A stretch of DNA of 64,000 nt. It comes from JAHITU01 sp043800905 (GTDB taxonomy: Bacteria > Patescibacteriota > Minisyncoccia > Phycocordibacterales > UBA12079). The position numbers were made by a program, and so were the translations under genes. The notes beneath the pieces were generated by a model. It was not told the DNA's origin and searched no databases. It saw only the letters and a program-made list of their open reading frames with translations. The DNA is taken from assembly GCA_043800905.1 (NCBI GenBank), contig JAZDMO010000007.1, positions 18,275 to 82,274 of the forward strand. Reading direction: 5' to 3'. Below, in pieces: positions 22,473-31,680 of this stretch; position 1 is the stretch's first letter, and every line of letters starts with the position of its first letter.

Positions 22473-23555
22473 ATGAAATTATTAATCGTAACGCAAAAAG
22501 TAGATAAGAATGATGATGTACTCGGTTTTATGCACGGGTGGATTTCTGAATTTGCAAAACATTGTGAAAAGGTGACAGTAATTGCTTTAGGTGTGGGTGA
22601 ATATGATTTACCTCGAAATGTAAAAGTCTTATCCTTGGGAAAGAATAATTTGTTATTGCGAGGAGTGAAGCGAAGCGGAACGACGTGGCAATCCAGCAAC
22701 AAAAGTCGTAAAAAATATATTTTTAATTTTTATAAATATATCTGGCAGGAGCGAAAAAATTACGATAATGTGTTTGTTCACATGAACCCCGAATACGTGG
22801 TTCTAGGGTCAATTTTATGGCGATTTTGGGGTAAAAGGGTGGGACTTTGGTACACACATAAGGCTGTTAATTTAAAGTTAAGGATAGCTGAGAAAATGGC
22901 TAATTTGGTGTTCTCGGCTAGTTCAGAATCTTTTGGTTTAAAAAGCAAAAAACTTCATATTACGGGTCATGGAATTAATTTAGAACAGCTTAAAATTAAG
23001 AAAGATAAAATTCAAAATGAGATTTTCAAAATGATTTTAGTCGGAAGGATTGCTCCCATAAAAAATCAAGACATCTTGATTAAATCGGCGGTAATTTTAA
23101 AAAATAAATATCTGGATTTTAAATTTAAAATTGATTTAATTGGTGGGGCTGATTCATATGTTCAAAGAGAATATAAAGTGCTTCTTGAAAGTTTGGTTAA
23201 AACAAATAATTTAGAAAATGAAATTAGTTTCGTTTCTCCTGTCGCTAATAAAGAAATCAATGCTATTTATGAAAAAGCGAATTTAAGTTTAAATTTGTGT
23301 CCCACAGGAGGAGCTGACAAAGTGGTTTTGGAATCAATGGCTTGTGAATTGCCTGTTATAGTTTTTAATAAAACCTTTGAGAATATTTTACCCGAAGAAT
23401 TAATTTTAGAAAAATTAGAACCAGAACTTTTAGCAGAAAAAATTTATGAAATTTCTCAGAAGAAAAATTTGAATTTTGGATTAAGAGAAAGGGTTGAAAA
23501 AAGTCATAATTTGAAAAAATTAATCATTAAGATTTTAAATTTATATTATGCTTAA
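22473..23555 (+). CDS. Glycosyltransferase family 4-like, with in-frame repeat
   Basis: The 360-aa GT-B protein has the donor-domain motifs MILVGRIAPIKNQDILIKS, IDLIGGADSYVQREYK and LCPTGGADKVVLESMACELPV. Residues 61-75 (LLRGVKRSGTTWQSS) are encoded by a copy of the intergenic repeat at 22656-22696 (ATTGCGAGGAGTGAAG...GGCAATCCAG), read in frame in the N-terminal domain. The last 8 bp overlap the next gene. The acceptor is unknown. Confidence 0.88.
   Translation: MKLLIVTQKVDKNDDVLGFMHGWISEFAKHCEKVTVIALGVGEYDLPRNVKVLSLGKNNLLLRGVKRSGTTWQSSNKSRKKYIFNFYKYIWQERKNYDNVFVHMNPEYVVLGSILWRFWGKRVGLWYTHKAVNLKLRIAEKMANLVFSASSESFGLKSKKLHITGHGINLEQLKIKKDKIQNEIFKMILVGRIAPIKNQDILIKSAVILKNKYLDFKFKIDLIGGADSYVQREYKVLLESLVKTNNLENEISFVSPVANKEINAIYEKANLSLNLCPTGGADKVVLESMACELPVIVFNKTFENILPEELILEKLEPELLAEKIYEISQKKNLNFGLRERVEKSHNLKKLIIKILNLYYA
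22656..22696. repeat. ATTGCGAGG...GGCAATCCAG repeat inside a gene
   Basis: About 41 bp match the tail of the intergenic repeat at 8929-8970 (GCGAGGAGTGAAGTGAAACG, GAACGACG, GCAATCCAG). The reading frame of the glycosyltransferase runs through without a stop. Confidence 0.88.
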
Positions 23556-24577
23556 AGTTTGTTTTTTTGGAATTTATAATCCTGAGTATTCGAGAAACCG
23601 GGTGTTGATGAACGGTTTACGTCAAAACGATGTGGTTGTTTTAGAATGTCGTTCAGAAAAGACTGGTTTTAAAAAATATATTGATTTAATTAAAAAACAT
23701 TGGAAGATAAGAAAAGATTATAATGTTTTGTTCGTGGCGTTTCCGGGTTTCCAAACAATGATTTTAGCTCGTTTTCTTACTAGAAAGAAAATAATTTTTG
23801 ATTCCTTTGCCCCCATTTATGAATCTGAAGTTTTGGATAGAAAAAATATAAAAAAAGAAAGTTTAAAAGCTAAATATTATTGGTTGCTTGATTGGGCTTC
23901 TTTTAAATTAGCAGATATTGTTTTAGTTTTTACTGATGAATACAGAAAATACTTTATAGAAAGTTTTAATATTGATGAAAAAAAAGATAAGAAAAATTTT
24001 ATTGGGGACTTCGACTGATTTATTTTTTCCCCAAAATGCTATTGAAGACGGAAAGTTTAAGATTTATTTTTATGGACATTTGATTCCCTTACAAGGACAG
24101 GAATATATTCTTGAGGCAGCTTGTTTGTTAGAAAAACACGATGATATTGTTTTTTTGATGGGTGGGTCGGTTGCTAAGAAAAAATATGATGACGGTTCTT
24201 TCAAAAATGTAATTTTTAAAGAAAATGTTTTTAAAGAAAAATTGGCCGAGGATATTCAAGGAAGTGATGTTTGTTTAGGAATTTTTGGTGACACAATAAA
24301 ATCAAAAAGAGTTATTCCGAATAAAATTTATGATTATGTCGCTTGTAGAAAACCAGTAATTACAGCCGATACACCTGCTATTAGAGAATTATTTGACGAG
24401 AATGATTTATATTTAGTGCCAACCGCTAATTCAGAGGCTTTAGCTAAAGCTATTTTGAAATTAAAAGAAGATTCTGACTTAAGAGAAAAATTAGCTGAAA
24501 ATAGTTATAATAAGTTTACTCAAAACTGTACTCCCAAAATATTAGGTAAAGAATTGTTAAAGATTATCTCTTTTTAA
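23548..24577 (+). CDS. Glycosyltransferase family 4, frameshifted at an A8 run
   Basis: Two overlapping frames together make one GT-B enzyme. 23548-24018 holds the N-terminal domain (MLKVCFFGIYNPEYSRNRVL...DIVLVFTDEYRKYFIESFNIDEK), and the other frame (from 23975 to 24577) holds the donor domain (ILLGTSTDLFFPQ, IYFYGHLIPLQGQEYILEA, NKIYDYVACRKPVITADTPA). The frames meet at eight consecutive A at 23978-23985; seven A would join them as FNIDEKKIRKILLGTSTD. Possible explanations are a real mutation, transcriptional slippage, or a sequencing error. ATG 23975 could restart translation and give two polypeptides. Confidence 0.8.
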
Positions 24578-24581
24578 AATA

Positions 24582-25610
24582 ATGAAAATTTATATAAGTA
24601 AAATTTTAGATTTACCATACCTTCCAATTTTGTACCCCAATTTAGGATTTCAAACAAAAGGAGGTTTTTTATTTTTAAATAAAGGTCAAAACTTTTTTGA
24701 TAAAACTTTTTTTGATTTAGTTTTTGAACCTGAAGAAGCTGATTTTTTAATGTTGCCCCATAATTACCCTTTGATAAAAAATCAAGAAAATTATTTAAAA
24801 GAAATAATAGACCTTTCTAAAAAATTACAAAAGAAAATTATTGTTTTTGTATATGGAGATTCAGACGGGGAAGTTAATATAGAAAATTCTGTGGTTTTTA
24901 GAACTTCACAATATAAATTTAAAAAGAAATTTAATGAAATTATCGCCCCTCCTTTTATAGAAGATTTGTTAGAAAATACAAATATTTCTTTGCGAGAGAA
25001 AAAAGAAAAACCAAGAGTTGGTTTTTGTGGTTTTGCTGATATCAGAGGTTGGAAAGGAAAATTAAAATTTTGGATTAAAACTTTTTTTGCTTCAAGAGAA
25101 GTTTATCGGCAAGGAATTTTCTTTAGGAAAAAAGCTATTAAGGTTTTAGAAAAATCTAATTTAGTAAAAACTAATTTTATTTTAAGGGACTTTTATTCAG
25201 GAAATTTAAAAACGATTAAAATTCTTCCTGAAATTGCAAGAAATGAATATATAAATAACCTTTTAAATTCTGATTTCGTCTTAGCTCCTAAAGGTGACGG
25301 TAATTTTTCTTTGAGATTTTTTGAAGCTCTTTCTCTTGGAAGAATCCCTGTGTTAATTGATACTGAGTGTATTCTTCCTTTGGAAGAAGTAGCTAATTAT
25401 GATGATTTTGTTTTAAGAATTGACTATAAGAATATCTCTAACTTAGATAAGATTATTTTTGATTTTTATGATAAATTATCTGATAAGGATTGGGAAAATA
25501 TGCAAAAAATGGCGAGAGAAAGTTTTGTTAATTATCTTAATGTGAAAAGCTTTTACCAACTCTTTTTTTCTGATAACGGTTTTTTGATGAAAAATTATTT
25601 GAATCTATGA
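24582..25610 (+). CDS. Exostosin-like glycosyltransferase
   Basis: The 342-aa protein has an exostosin-type C-terminal block, NEYINNLLNSDFVLAPKGDG followed by NFSLRFFEALSLGRIPVLID, and an N-terminal region beginning MKIYISKILDLPYLPILYPN. The exostosin family transfers sugars in polysaccharide synthesis; the specificity is unknown. The spacing of 4 bp from the previous gene and the 4-bp overlap with the next show cotranscription in the same glycan operon. Confidence 0.8.
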   Translation: MKIYISKILDLPYLPILYPNLGFQTKGGFLFLNKGQNFFDKTFFDLVFEPEEADFLMLPHNYPLIKNQENYLKEIIDLSKKLQKKIIVFVYGDSDGEVNIENSVVFRTSQYKFKKKFNEIIAPPFIEDLLENTNISLREKKEKPRVGFCGFADIRGWKGKLKFWIKTFFASREVYRQGIFFRKKAIKVLEKSNLVKTNFILRDFYSGNLKTIKILPEIARNEYINNLLNSDFVLAPKGDGNFSLRFFEALSLGRIPVLIDTECILPLEEVANYDDFVLRIDYKNISNLDKIIFDFYDKLSDKDWENMQKMARESFVNYLNVKSFYQLFFSDNGFLMKNYLNL

Positions 25611-26644
25611 AATATAAAAATTTAATTTATTTTCAAAACGGGTCCATGGGGGATTTTTTAATGACAATTTTCTTCTTGGAAAATGTTTATTTAAATAATC
25701 CTGAATTGAATCTTTATGTCGTGGTGCCAAAAAGTGAAAAGCTTCTACAACAATTTTTAGAAAAATATTCTTACATTAAAATAATTTTAGTAAATCGTAA
25801 ATCCTATAAGGGGATTTCGGGAATGATAAAATTATTAAAATTTTATTTTTCTTCTAATTTGGTTTTAACAGCTCCCACCCCAGGAAAACTTTCCTTGTTG
25901 GTAAAGTTGCAAGCTAAAATGATAGCTTTGATGCCATATTCTAAATTGGTAGGTTTTGACGATGGAGAGAAAATAAATGAAACTATTTATAATGAAGTTT
26001 TAGACTATCATACAGATATAATTTATCCCGAATTTTTAAAACAAGTTTTGCTTTCACTAGGTTTTGAAATCAAAATAGAAAATCCTTTATTTAGATATCA
26101 AAAAGACGAAAACATCTTGAAAAGAATGGATTTAACAGAAAATAGTTTTGTGGTAATTAATCCTTTGGCGGCTACACAAGGAAGAAGTTTAAACGGAAAA
26201 GAAATGTCAGATTTTATAAAAGAAATTAAAAAAATAAATAATAATTTAAAAATTGTTTTAACTGGAGGAGGAAATGATAGCGAAATTCTTCAAAATTTCT
26301 CTAAAATTTTTGACAATGTTTTTGTTTTTGTTAATTTAAGAATAACTGATTTATGTAATTTAATTGAGGGAGCAAATTTATTTGTGGGGGTAGACACGGG
26401 GACTACTCACCTTGCTTCTTTTTTAAATAAAAAATCTTTGGTTATCGCTAAAAACGGAACTCCAAATTGGTTGCCTTATTACAATAAAAATGCTCGTATT
26501 TTATTTTCAATTAACAATTGCAACCAAGTGATTTATGAAGGAAGAGATTTTTTGGAAAAAAATAGGGGTAGTAAATTAAGATGTTTAGAAAATGTTCCTG
26601 TTGAGGTTGTTAAAAGATCTTTAGGCGAAATATTAACAAAATAA
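25607..26644 (+). CDS. Glycosyltransferase family 9 (heptosyltransferase-like)
   Basis: The 345-aa GT-B enzyme begins YFQNGSMGDFLMTIFFLENV, the family's N-terminal GxxGD segment, and carries NPLAATQGRSLNGKEMSDF and LFVGVDTGTTHLASFLNKKS, the donor-site motif of ADP-heptose:LPS heptosyltransferases. LPS is not expected in this lineage, so another nucleotide sugar or glycan acceptor is likely. It is tightly packed between neighbours. Confidence 0.88.
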   Translation: MKYKNLIYFQNGSMGDFLMTIFFLENVYLNNPELNLYVVVPKSEKLLQQFLEKYSYIKIILVNRKSYKGISGMIKLLKFYFSSNLVLTAPTPGKLSLLVKLQAKMIALMPYSKLVGFDDGEKINETIYNEVLDYHTDIIYPEFLKQVLLSLGFEIKIENPLFRYQKDENILKRMDLTENSFVVINPLAATQGRSLNGKEMSDFIKEIKKINNNLKIVLTGGGNDSEILQNFSKIFDNVFVFVNLRITDLCNLIEGANLFVGVDTGTTHLASFLNKKSLVIAKNGTPNWLPYYNKNARILFSINNCNQVIYEGRDFLEKNRGSKLRCLENVPVEVVKRSLGEILTK

Positions 26645-27796
26645 ATGGAAAAAGAAACATATTCAAAAAGAATAGCTTTTTATACGATTGCTTTGCATAG
26701 CGGTGGTGGTGAAAGAGTGCTTTTGGATTTGGCACAGGGATTTGTGGAAGACGGTTTTAAGGTGGATTTGCTTTTATTTCGTCGCGAAGGTTCGTTAAAA
26801 GATAAAGTAGACTCTAGAATAAATATTATTGAACTAGAATCTTCTCGGATTGCTTTTTCTATTTTCCCAATAATAAAATATCTGAGAGAAAAAAAACCTT
26901 TGTTTATTTTAGGAACCTCCGAGCATGCTAACTTGATTTTAATTTTAGCTAAAATGATTTCTATGACTAAGACAAAAATTTTTGTTAGAGTTGGAATGAC
27001 TTTTTCTGATTTATTTAAGCAGTATAAAAATAAACGAGACAGATTAATCCCTTTTTTGATTAAATTTTTGTATCCCTATGCGGATAAAATAATTGCTAAT
27101 TCTCAAAATGTAGCTTTTGATTTAGAAAGGGTTTCTAAAATTCCAAAAAATAAAATACAGGTTATTTATAATCCAAAGTTTATTTCAGAGATAGAAAAAA
27201 GAGCAGTTCAGGGAGAGTGGAAATATTCTGATAAATTTACTATTTTGGCTATTGGAAGATTACAAAAACAAAAAGATTTTGAAACCTTAATTAAAGCTTT
27301 TTCTTTAGTAAAACAAAAAATAGATGCTCAACTAATTATTTTAGGGGAGGGAGGGGAAAAAGATAATTTAAATAATTTAATTTATGAATTGAATTTGAGA
27401 GGATATGTTTATTTGGTTGGTTTTGTGGAAAATCCTTATTTGTATATGAAAAACGCAGATGTTTTTGTTTCCTCTTCACTTTGGGAAGGCTTTTCTAATG
27501 CTCTAGTAGAAGCCGGTATTTTATCTTTGCCGATTATCGCTACTGATTGCGGATCCGGGTCAAGGGAATTATTGGCCCCTCGCTCTGACTTTAATAAAAC
27601 CTTAGAAAAAGGTAAAATAGAATATGTACAAAATGGAATCTTGGTAGCAAAACAAGATATAGAAAAAATAGCGGAAGCTATTATTTGTCTTTTTGAGGAT
27701 GAAGTTTTAAGAAAAAAATATTCAGAAAGAATTCAAAAACAAAGTCAAAAATTTGAAATAAAGAAAATATTAGAAGAGTATAAAAAATTAATTTAA
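26645..27796 (+). CDS. Glycosyltransferase family 4
   Basis: The 383-aa GT-B enzyme has ALHSGGGERVLLDLAQGF at the N-terminus, VIYNPKFI, LAIGRLQKQKDFETLIKAF, LIILGEGGEKDNL and the donor motif SSLWEGFSNALVEAGILSLP. It starts directly after the previous stop (TAA|ATG), so it is surely cotranslated. Sugar specificity is not readable. Confidence 0.93.
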   Translation: MEKETYSKRIAFYTIALHSGGGERVLLDLAQGFVEDGFKVDLLLFRREGSLKDKVDSRINIIELESSRIAFSIFPIIKYLREKKPLFILGTSEHANLILILAKMISMTKTKIFVRVGMTFSDLFKQYKNKRDRLIPFLIKFLYPYADKIIANSQNVAFDLERVSKIPKNKIQVIYNPKFISEIEKRAVQGEWKYSDKFTILAIGRLQKQKDFETLIKAFSLVKQKIDAQLIILGEGGEKDNLNNLIYELNLRGYVYLVGFVENPYLYMKNADVFVSSSLWEGFSNALVEAGILSLPIIATDCGSGSRELLAPRSDFNKTLEKGKIEYVQNGILVAKQDIEKIAEAIICLFEDEVLRKKYSERIQKQSQKFEIKKILEEYKKLI

Positions 27797-27797
27797 A

Positions 27798-28469
27798 GTG
27801 AAAGTATTTATATTAAAATTAATAGTAAAATACAGAAAATTAGAAAGTATATTCTTGTGGTTGTTAAAAGATATTACTGTAAAAGTTCATGATGTAAGAA
27901 TTAAAACCCATATTACTGATATGTCAGATGCTCAAACTTTTAGGGAAATATTTTTAAAAGGAGAATATGATAGAGAATTAGGAACTCCAAAAACAATTTT
28001 AGACTTAGGTTCTAATGTTGGTTATTCAATATTATTTTTTAAGGCAAAATATCCGGATGCTGTGATTTGTGGATATGAGGCAAACCCCGAAACTTTTAAA
28101 AAATTAAAAAGAAATGTGGGCCATTTAAATAATGTAAAGATTTTTAATAAGGCCATAAGTGACAAAAACGGTTTTGAAAAAATGTATTTAGGTAGTAGTT
28201 CAGCATCATCTTCTTTAGTGGATAGATTTGATGAAAATTTTCCTACAGCGCAAGTAGAATGTATAGAGTTACCCAAGCAAGATTTTGATTTAATTAAATT
28301 TGATATAGAGGGAGGGGAACATAAGGTTATAAAGAACCCAACAAATACTAAATATATTATAGGAGAGGTTCATTATGATTTAGGGAGTGGATTTAAATTA
28401 GATAATTTTGATTTAAAAATTATTAAAATATCAAGGTACCGAGAAGTTGTATGGGGTTATCTTAAATAA
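27798..28469 (+). CDS. FkbM-family methyltransferase
   Basis: The 223-aa SAM methyltransferase has motif I TILDLGSNVGYSILFFKAKYP, a GYEANPETF acidic loop and the FkbM block FDLIKFDIEGGEHKV. FkbM enzymes O-methylate sugars or polyketides; in this locus a sugar hydroxyl on the surface glycan is the likely target. The GTG start follows the previous stop by 1 bp. A second FkbM gene lies at 30702-31601. Confidence 0.88.
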   Translation: MKVFILKLIVKYRKLESIFLWLLKDITVKVHDVRIKTHITDMSDAQTFREIFLKGEYDRELGTPKTILDLGSNVGYSILFFKAKYPDAVICGYEANPETFKKLKRNVGHLNNVKIFNKAISDKNGFEKMYLGSSSASSSLVDRFDENFPTAQVECIELPKQDFDLIKFDIEGGEHKVIKNPTNTKYIIGEVHYDLGSGFKLDNFDLKIIKISRYREVVWGYLK

Positions 28470-29108
28470 ATGATCAAAATTAAAATATATAAATCAAAAG
28501 AAAAGTTAATTAAAGATAAAATTTCTAAAGATGATGTAGTTTTGGATGTGGGTTTTTGGGGGCAGAATACGAATATAGATAGTAAAGATTGGGTGCATAA
28601 AATTTTATTATCTCAGAGTAGTAATGTTTTTGGTGTTGATTTAAATTTCGATGGTGGTCGATTGAGAAATCTTGGAAATTATAGAAAACAATCAGCTGAA
28701 AATTTTGATTTTGATAAAAAATTTGATGTAATTTTTGCCGGAGATTTAATTGAGCACCTTTCAAATTTAGGTTTATTTTTGGATTCTTGTAAGAGAAATT
28801 TAAAAGATGAAGGAACATTGATAATTACTACCCCAAACGCTTTTGGTCTTTTTAATATAATGGAAAAACTTTTAAAAAAAGAGCCAAGTGTAAATAGTGA
28901 TCATACTGTCTATTTTAATTTTATAGTTCTTAAAAAATTATTAGAAAAGAATGGCTGGGAAGTTACAGAAGAAAGTTATTTAGATGATGTGTGGCCTAAA
29001 TATAGACAAAGTCTAAAAAGAAAATTTCTCTATTTGATTTATAAATTTTTTAATTTTTTTACTGATAAGTTTGTGGAAAATCTAGTAATTATTGTTAAAA
29101 AAAAATGA
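28470..29108 (+). CDS. Class I SAM-dependent methyltransferase
   Basis: The 212-aa protein has DDVVLDVGFWGQNTN in the motif I position, VFGVDLNFDGG, FDVIFAGDLIEHLSNLGLFL (the typical EHL segment) and GTLIITTPNAFG. It belongs to the Methyltransf_11/23 group, often found in O-antigen loci acting on sugars or lipid carriers. The substrate is unknown. It abuts the preceding gene and overlaps the next by 4 bp. Confidence 0.82.
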   Translation: MIKIKIYKSKEKLIKDKISKDDVVLDVGFWGQNTNIDSKDWVHKILLSQSSNVFGVDLNFDGGRLRNLGNYRKQSAENFDFDKKFDVIFAGDLIEHLSNLGLFLDSCKRNLKDEGTLIITTPNAFGLFNIMEKLLKKEPSVNSDHTVYFNFIVLKKLLEKNGWEVTEESYLDDVWPKYRQSLKRKFLYLIYKFFNFFTDKFVENLVIIVKKK

Positions 29109-29827
29109 AAAATAAAGTTGTAATTTATACAGCCATTTTTGGCGGAAAAGATAACTTGATTGAACCGGAATTTATTCCTGAAGGATGTGATTTTGTGTGT
29201 TTTACTGATTCAGATTTTGTTTCGGGTGTTTGGGAAGTTAGAAAAGTAAAACCTGAGTTTGAAGATCCAAACAGAAGCGCAAAAATTTACAAAATTTTGC
29301 CTCATAAATATTTTCCAGAATATGAAATTAGTATTTGGATTGATGGAAATATGTTGGTGAAAGGGGATGTGAGTGAGTTAATAAAAAAATATTTAAAAGA
29401 TGTTAACTTTTCAGCTTTTGACCATACCCCCTATAGAAAATTTTGGAAAAAGTTTTTTCCTTTGAAATTCGAAGAATATCGTGATTGTGTTTACGATGAA
29501 GCAAGATTCATTTTAGAGCTTGGTAAAAAGAGAGTGAAATATAAAGATGATCCTGAATTAATTAAATTTCAAATAGAAAAATATCGTAAAGAAAATTATC
29601 CCAAACATAGTGGTTTAATAGTGGGGATGGTTTTGTTGAGAAGACATAATGAAGAAGATGTCATACAAACAATGGAAGCTTGGTGGCAAGAAATTCAAAA
29701 TGGAAGTTGTAGAGACCAATTAAGTTTTAATTATGTCGCTTGGAAAAATAATTTTAATTTTTGTTATATAGAACAAAGTTCTAGAAAAAACAGGTGGTTT
29801 CTACATACACAACACAGGTTAAAATAG
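29105..29827 (+). CDS. DUF616 glycosyltransferase-like protein
   Basis: The 240-aa protein matches DUF616: KVVIYTAIFGGKDNLIEPEF, CDFVCFTDSDFVSGVWEVR, NRSAKIYKILPHKYFPEY, SIWIDGNMLV and HSGLIVGMVLLRRH. This fold resembles GT-A glycosyltransferases and occurs in polysaccharide loci. It ends the rightward cluster and faces the next gene tail to tail, with 9 bp between stops. Confidence 0.85.
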   Translation: MKNKVVIYTAIFGGKDNLIEPEFIPEGCDFVCFTDSDFVSGVWEVRKVKPEFEDPNRSAKIYKILPHKYFPEYEISIWIDGNMLVKGDVSELIKKYLKDVNFSAFDHTPYRKFWKKFFPLKFEEYRDCVYDEARFILELGKKRVKYKDDPELIKFQIEKYRKENYPKHSGLIVGMVLLRRHNEEDVIQTMEAWWQEIQNGSCRDQLSFNYVAWKNNFNFCYIEQSSRKNRWFLHTQHRLK

Positions 29828-29836
29828 AGCTTTAAA

Positions 29837-30694
29837 TTAAATTTTAAGTATCTTTTTTAAGATGAGTTTAATTTTCTTTTTAATGCTTGTTTTTTGCCCA
29901 TAAAACCATTTGTTTTCTCTTTCTGCATATAGTCCTGCATTCAAATATTTTTTAATATTAATTCTTTCTTTATATTTTTTCCTTTGCTGTTTTAATCTTT
30001 CCCCTGTTATGTTTGTGTGGAAGACTGTCCAGTCTTCATCTTCTTCCTTCATCAAAGTATAAACTTTGTGTTTTTGAATGTAATTTTCCCAAGCTACCTC
30101 GACAGTTCTTCTTTGGTTTGGTTCAGGATTATTTTCTCTAAAACCGGAATCAATAAAATCACCTGCATATTCTCGCATAGCTTTTGTGTGAGTGTCTCTT
30201 TTTATAAGCGCGAAGTTTTCGCTTAATCTGTCGCTGAAATAATAACCGTCCCAAGCATTATGATGTTTTGCTTTATAGTTAGAAGAACCGCCAAAGGCAA
30301 AAATTTCTCCTTTATTAAGAAAGGAAATTGCTTTTTCTAACCAGCCATCATTTTTTTGACAATAAGGGAGAGTATCAAATTTAAAAAATAACAAATATTT
30401 TTTTCGTGACAAATTGGCAACATGATATTCTCGTATATGAGCAAAATCTTTTCCTTTTTCTGGATGATTTTCTTTATTTAATGAGAGAGTATCTATTAAT
30501 CCTTGATCTAATAATTCAAGATAGGCTTTTTTTGTGTTTTGATTGCTTCCTGCGTCCATAATAATAACTTCTGCTGGTTTTCCACCAAGGAATTTAAACC
30601 AGTCCAAAAGAACATCTTTTAAATTTTCATGATTGCCATAATTGGCACAAACCATAGAAATTTCATTTAGAATATTTTGTTTATTTTCGCTCAT
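29837..30694 (-). CDS. Putative GT2-like glycosyltransferase
   Basis: The 285-aa protein begins with EISMVCANYGNHENLKDVLLDW and has AEVIIMDAGSNQNTKKAYLEL and LLFFKFDTLPYCQKNDGWLE, consistent with a divergent GT-A fold in which FDTLP takes the DxD position. The family is otherwise unclear. It is on the minus strand, 7 bp from the FkbM gene, and runs in the opposite direction to the genes before it. Confidence 0.6.
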   Translation of the reverse strand: MSENKQNILNEISMVCANYGNHENLKDVLLDWFKFLGGKPAEVIIMDAGSNQNTKKAYLELLDQGLIDTLSLNKENHPEKGKDFAHIREYHVANLSRKKYLLFFKFDTLPYCQKNDGWLEKAISFLNKGEIFAFGGSSNYKAKHHNAWDGYYFSDRLSENFALIKRDTHTKAMREYAGDFIDSGFRENNPEPNQRRTVEVAWENYIQKHKVYTLMKEEDEDWTVFHTNITGERLKQQRKKYKERINIKKYLNAGLYAERENKWFYGQKTSIKKKIKLILKKILKI

Positions 30695-30701
30695 AAGTTT
30701 A

Positions 30702-31601
30702 TTATTTTTCTATCCATGCAAATAATTTGGTTTTGGTTTTGTATATTGTGTATTTCGGAACAAACAATTTTATTTTACTTTCAATTATTTCAGGGTCGTC
30801 TGGGAGGTGATAGGTACAAATAGCTATTTTCGGTTTATACTTTTGAATGGTATTTCTCGCCCCATCTAGAAATTTTCTTTCAGCTCCCTCTATATCTATT
30901 TTTATAAAGTCTATTTTAGTTATAGTTTGATTTTTTTCAATAAAAGAATCTAGAGTAATTTGTTGTACTTCTTCAATTTCTGTATTTTTCCCTTGTCTTT
31001 CGCTAGAGCTACTAACCAATTTATCTTTATTTACAAAAAAATTAATATTTGTATTGATATCACCCAGTGCATATGGGAGATATTGAATATTAGTTATATT
31101 ATTTGTTTTTATATTTTTGTTTAAAAAAATACCCGTTTCTTTTATTGGTTCAAAGGAAAAAATTTTTCCACCACCTCCTATTTGTTGTGACGCAAATATA
31201 GAAAAAAGTCCTATATTTGATCCTGCATCAATGACAACATCATCTTTTTCTAAAAATACTCCGTTTTCTTCATAGGGGCCTTCAAAATCTAAAAGTAAAT
31301 TATTATTTAATATGTTCTTTTTTATAAATTCATTTTTAGACAGTAATATTGAAACAATATCACCCACAGGAAGGTGATTATTGTAAAAAAAAGTATAACC
31401 CATACAGACAAAGTTTTTTTCGTTCTGATTATAATCAATGAGATTTCTTTTTTTTAAAATATTAGGAATCCAATTTCTTTTTTTTAATCTTTTAAAAACA
31501 AGATTAGGAGATATTGAGTAAATAATAATAAAAATATTTTTCCCCCAGGATTCTTTAATAAGAAAATTTATTCTTGGAATTATCTTTTTTAATAAATTCA
31601 T
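30702..31601 (-). CDS. FkbM-family methyltransferase
   Basis: The 299-aa protein has motif I DVVIDAGSNIGLFSIFASQQ, FSFEPIKETG and the FkbM motif IDFIKIDIEGAERKFLDGA. O-methylation of a glycan sugar is likely. On the minus strand TATAAT (plus-strand 31608-31613) lies 6 bp before the ATG, a leaderless arrangement. It is divergent from the GT2 gene at 31681 and shares the 79-bp gap with it. Confidence 0.87.
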   Translation of the reverse strand: MNLLKKIIPRINFLIKESWGKNIFIIIYSISPNLVFKRLKKRNWIPNILKKRNLIDYNQNEKNFVCMGYTFFYNNHLPVGDIVSILLSKNEFIKKNILNNNLLLDFEGPYEENGVFLEKDDVVIDAGSNIGLFSIFASQQIGGGGKIFSFEPIKETGIFLNKNIKTNNITNIQYLPYALGDINTNINFFVNKDKLVSSSSERQGKNTEIEEVQQITLDSFIEKNQTITKIDFIKIDIEGAERKFLDGARNTIQKYKPKIAICTYHLPDDPEIIESKIKLFVPKYTIYKTKTKLFAWIEK

Positions 31602-31664
31602 AAAATTATTATATCATAAAGTTGGGTTCGTTGAGAAAACCTTTATTTTAAGTGCATATTTGTT

Positions 31665-31670
31665 TATACT
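31665..31670 (+). promoter_or_regulatory. -10 box, near-leaderless promoter
   Basis: TATACT ends 10 bp before the ATG of the GT2 gene at 31681. Confidence 0.55.
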
Positions 31671-31680
31671 TTAGTTAAAT

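Noticed and set aside
22394..22702. Minus-strand frame over terminator and gene start
   Set aside because: It overlaps a terminator and a glycosyltransferase on the other strand.
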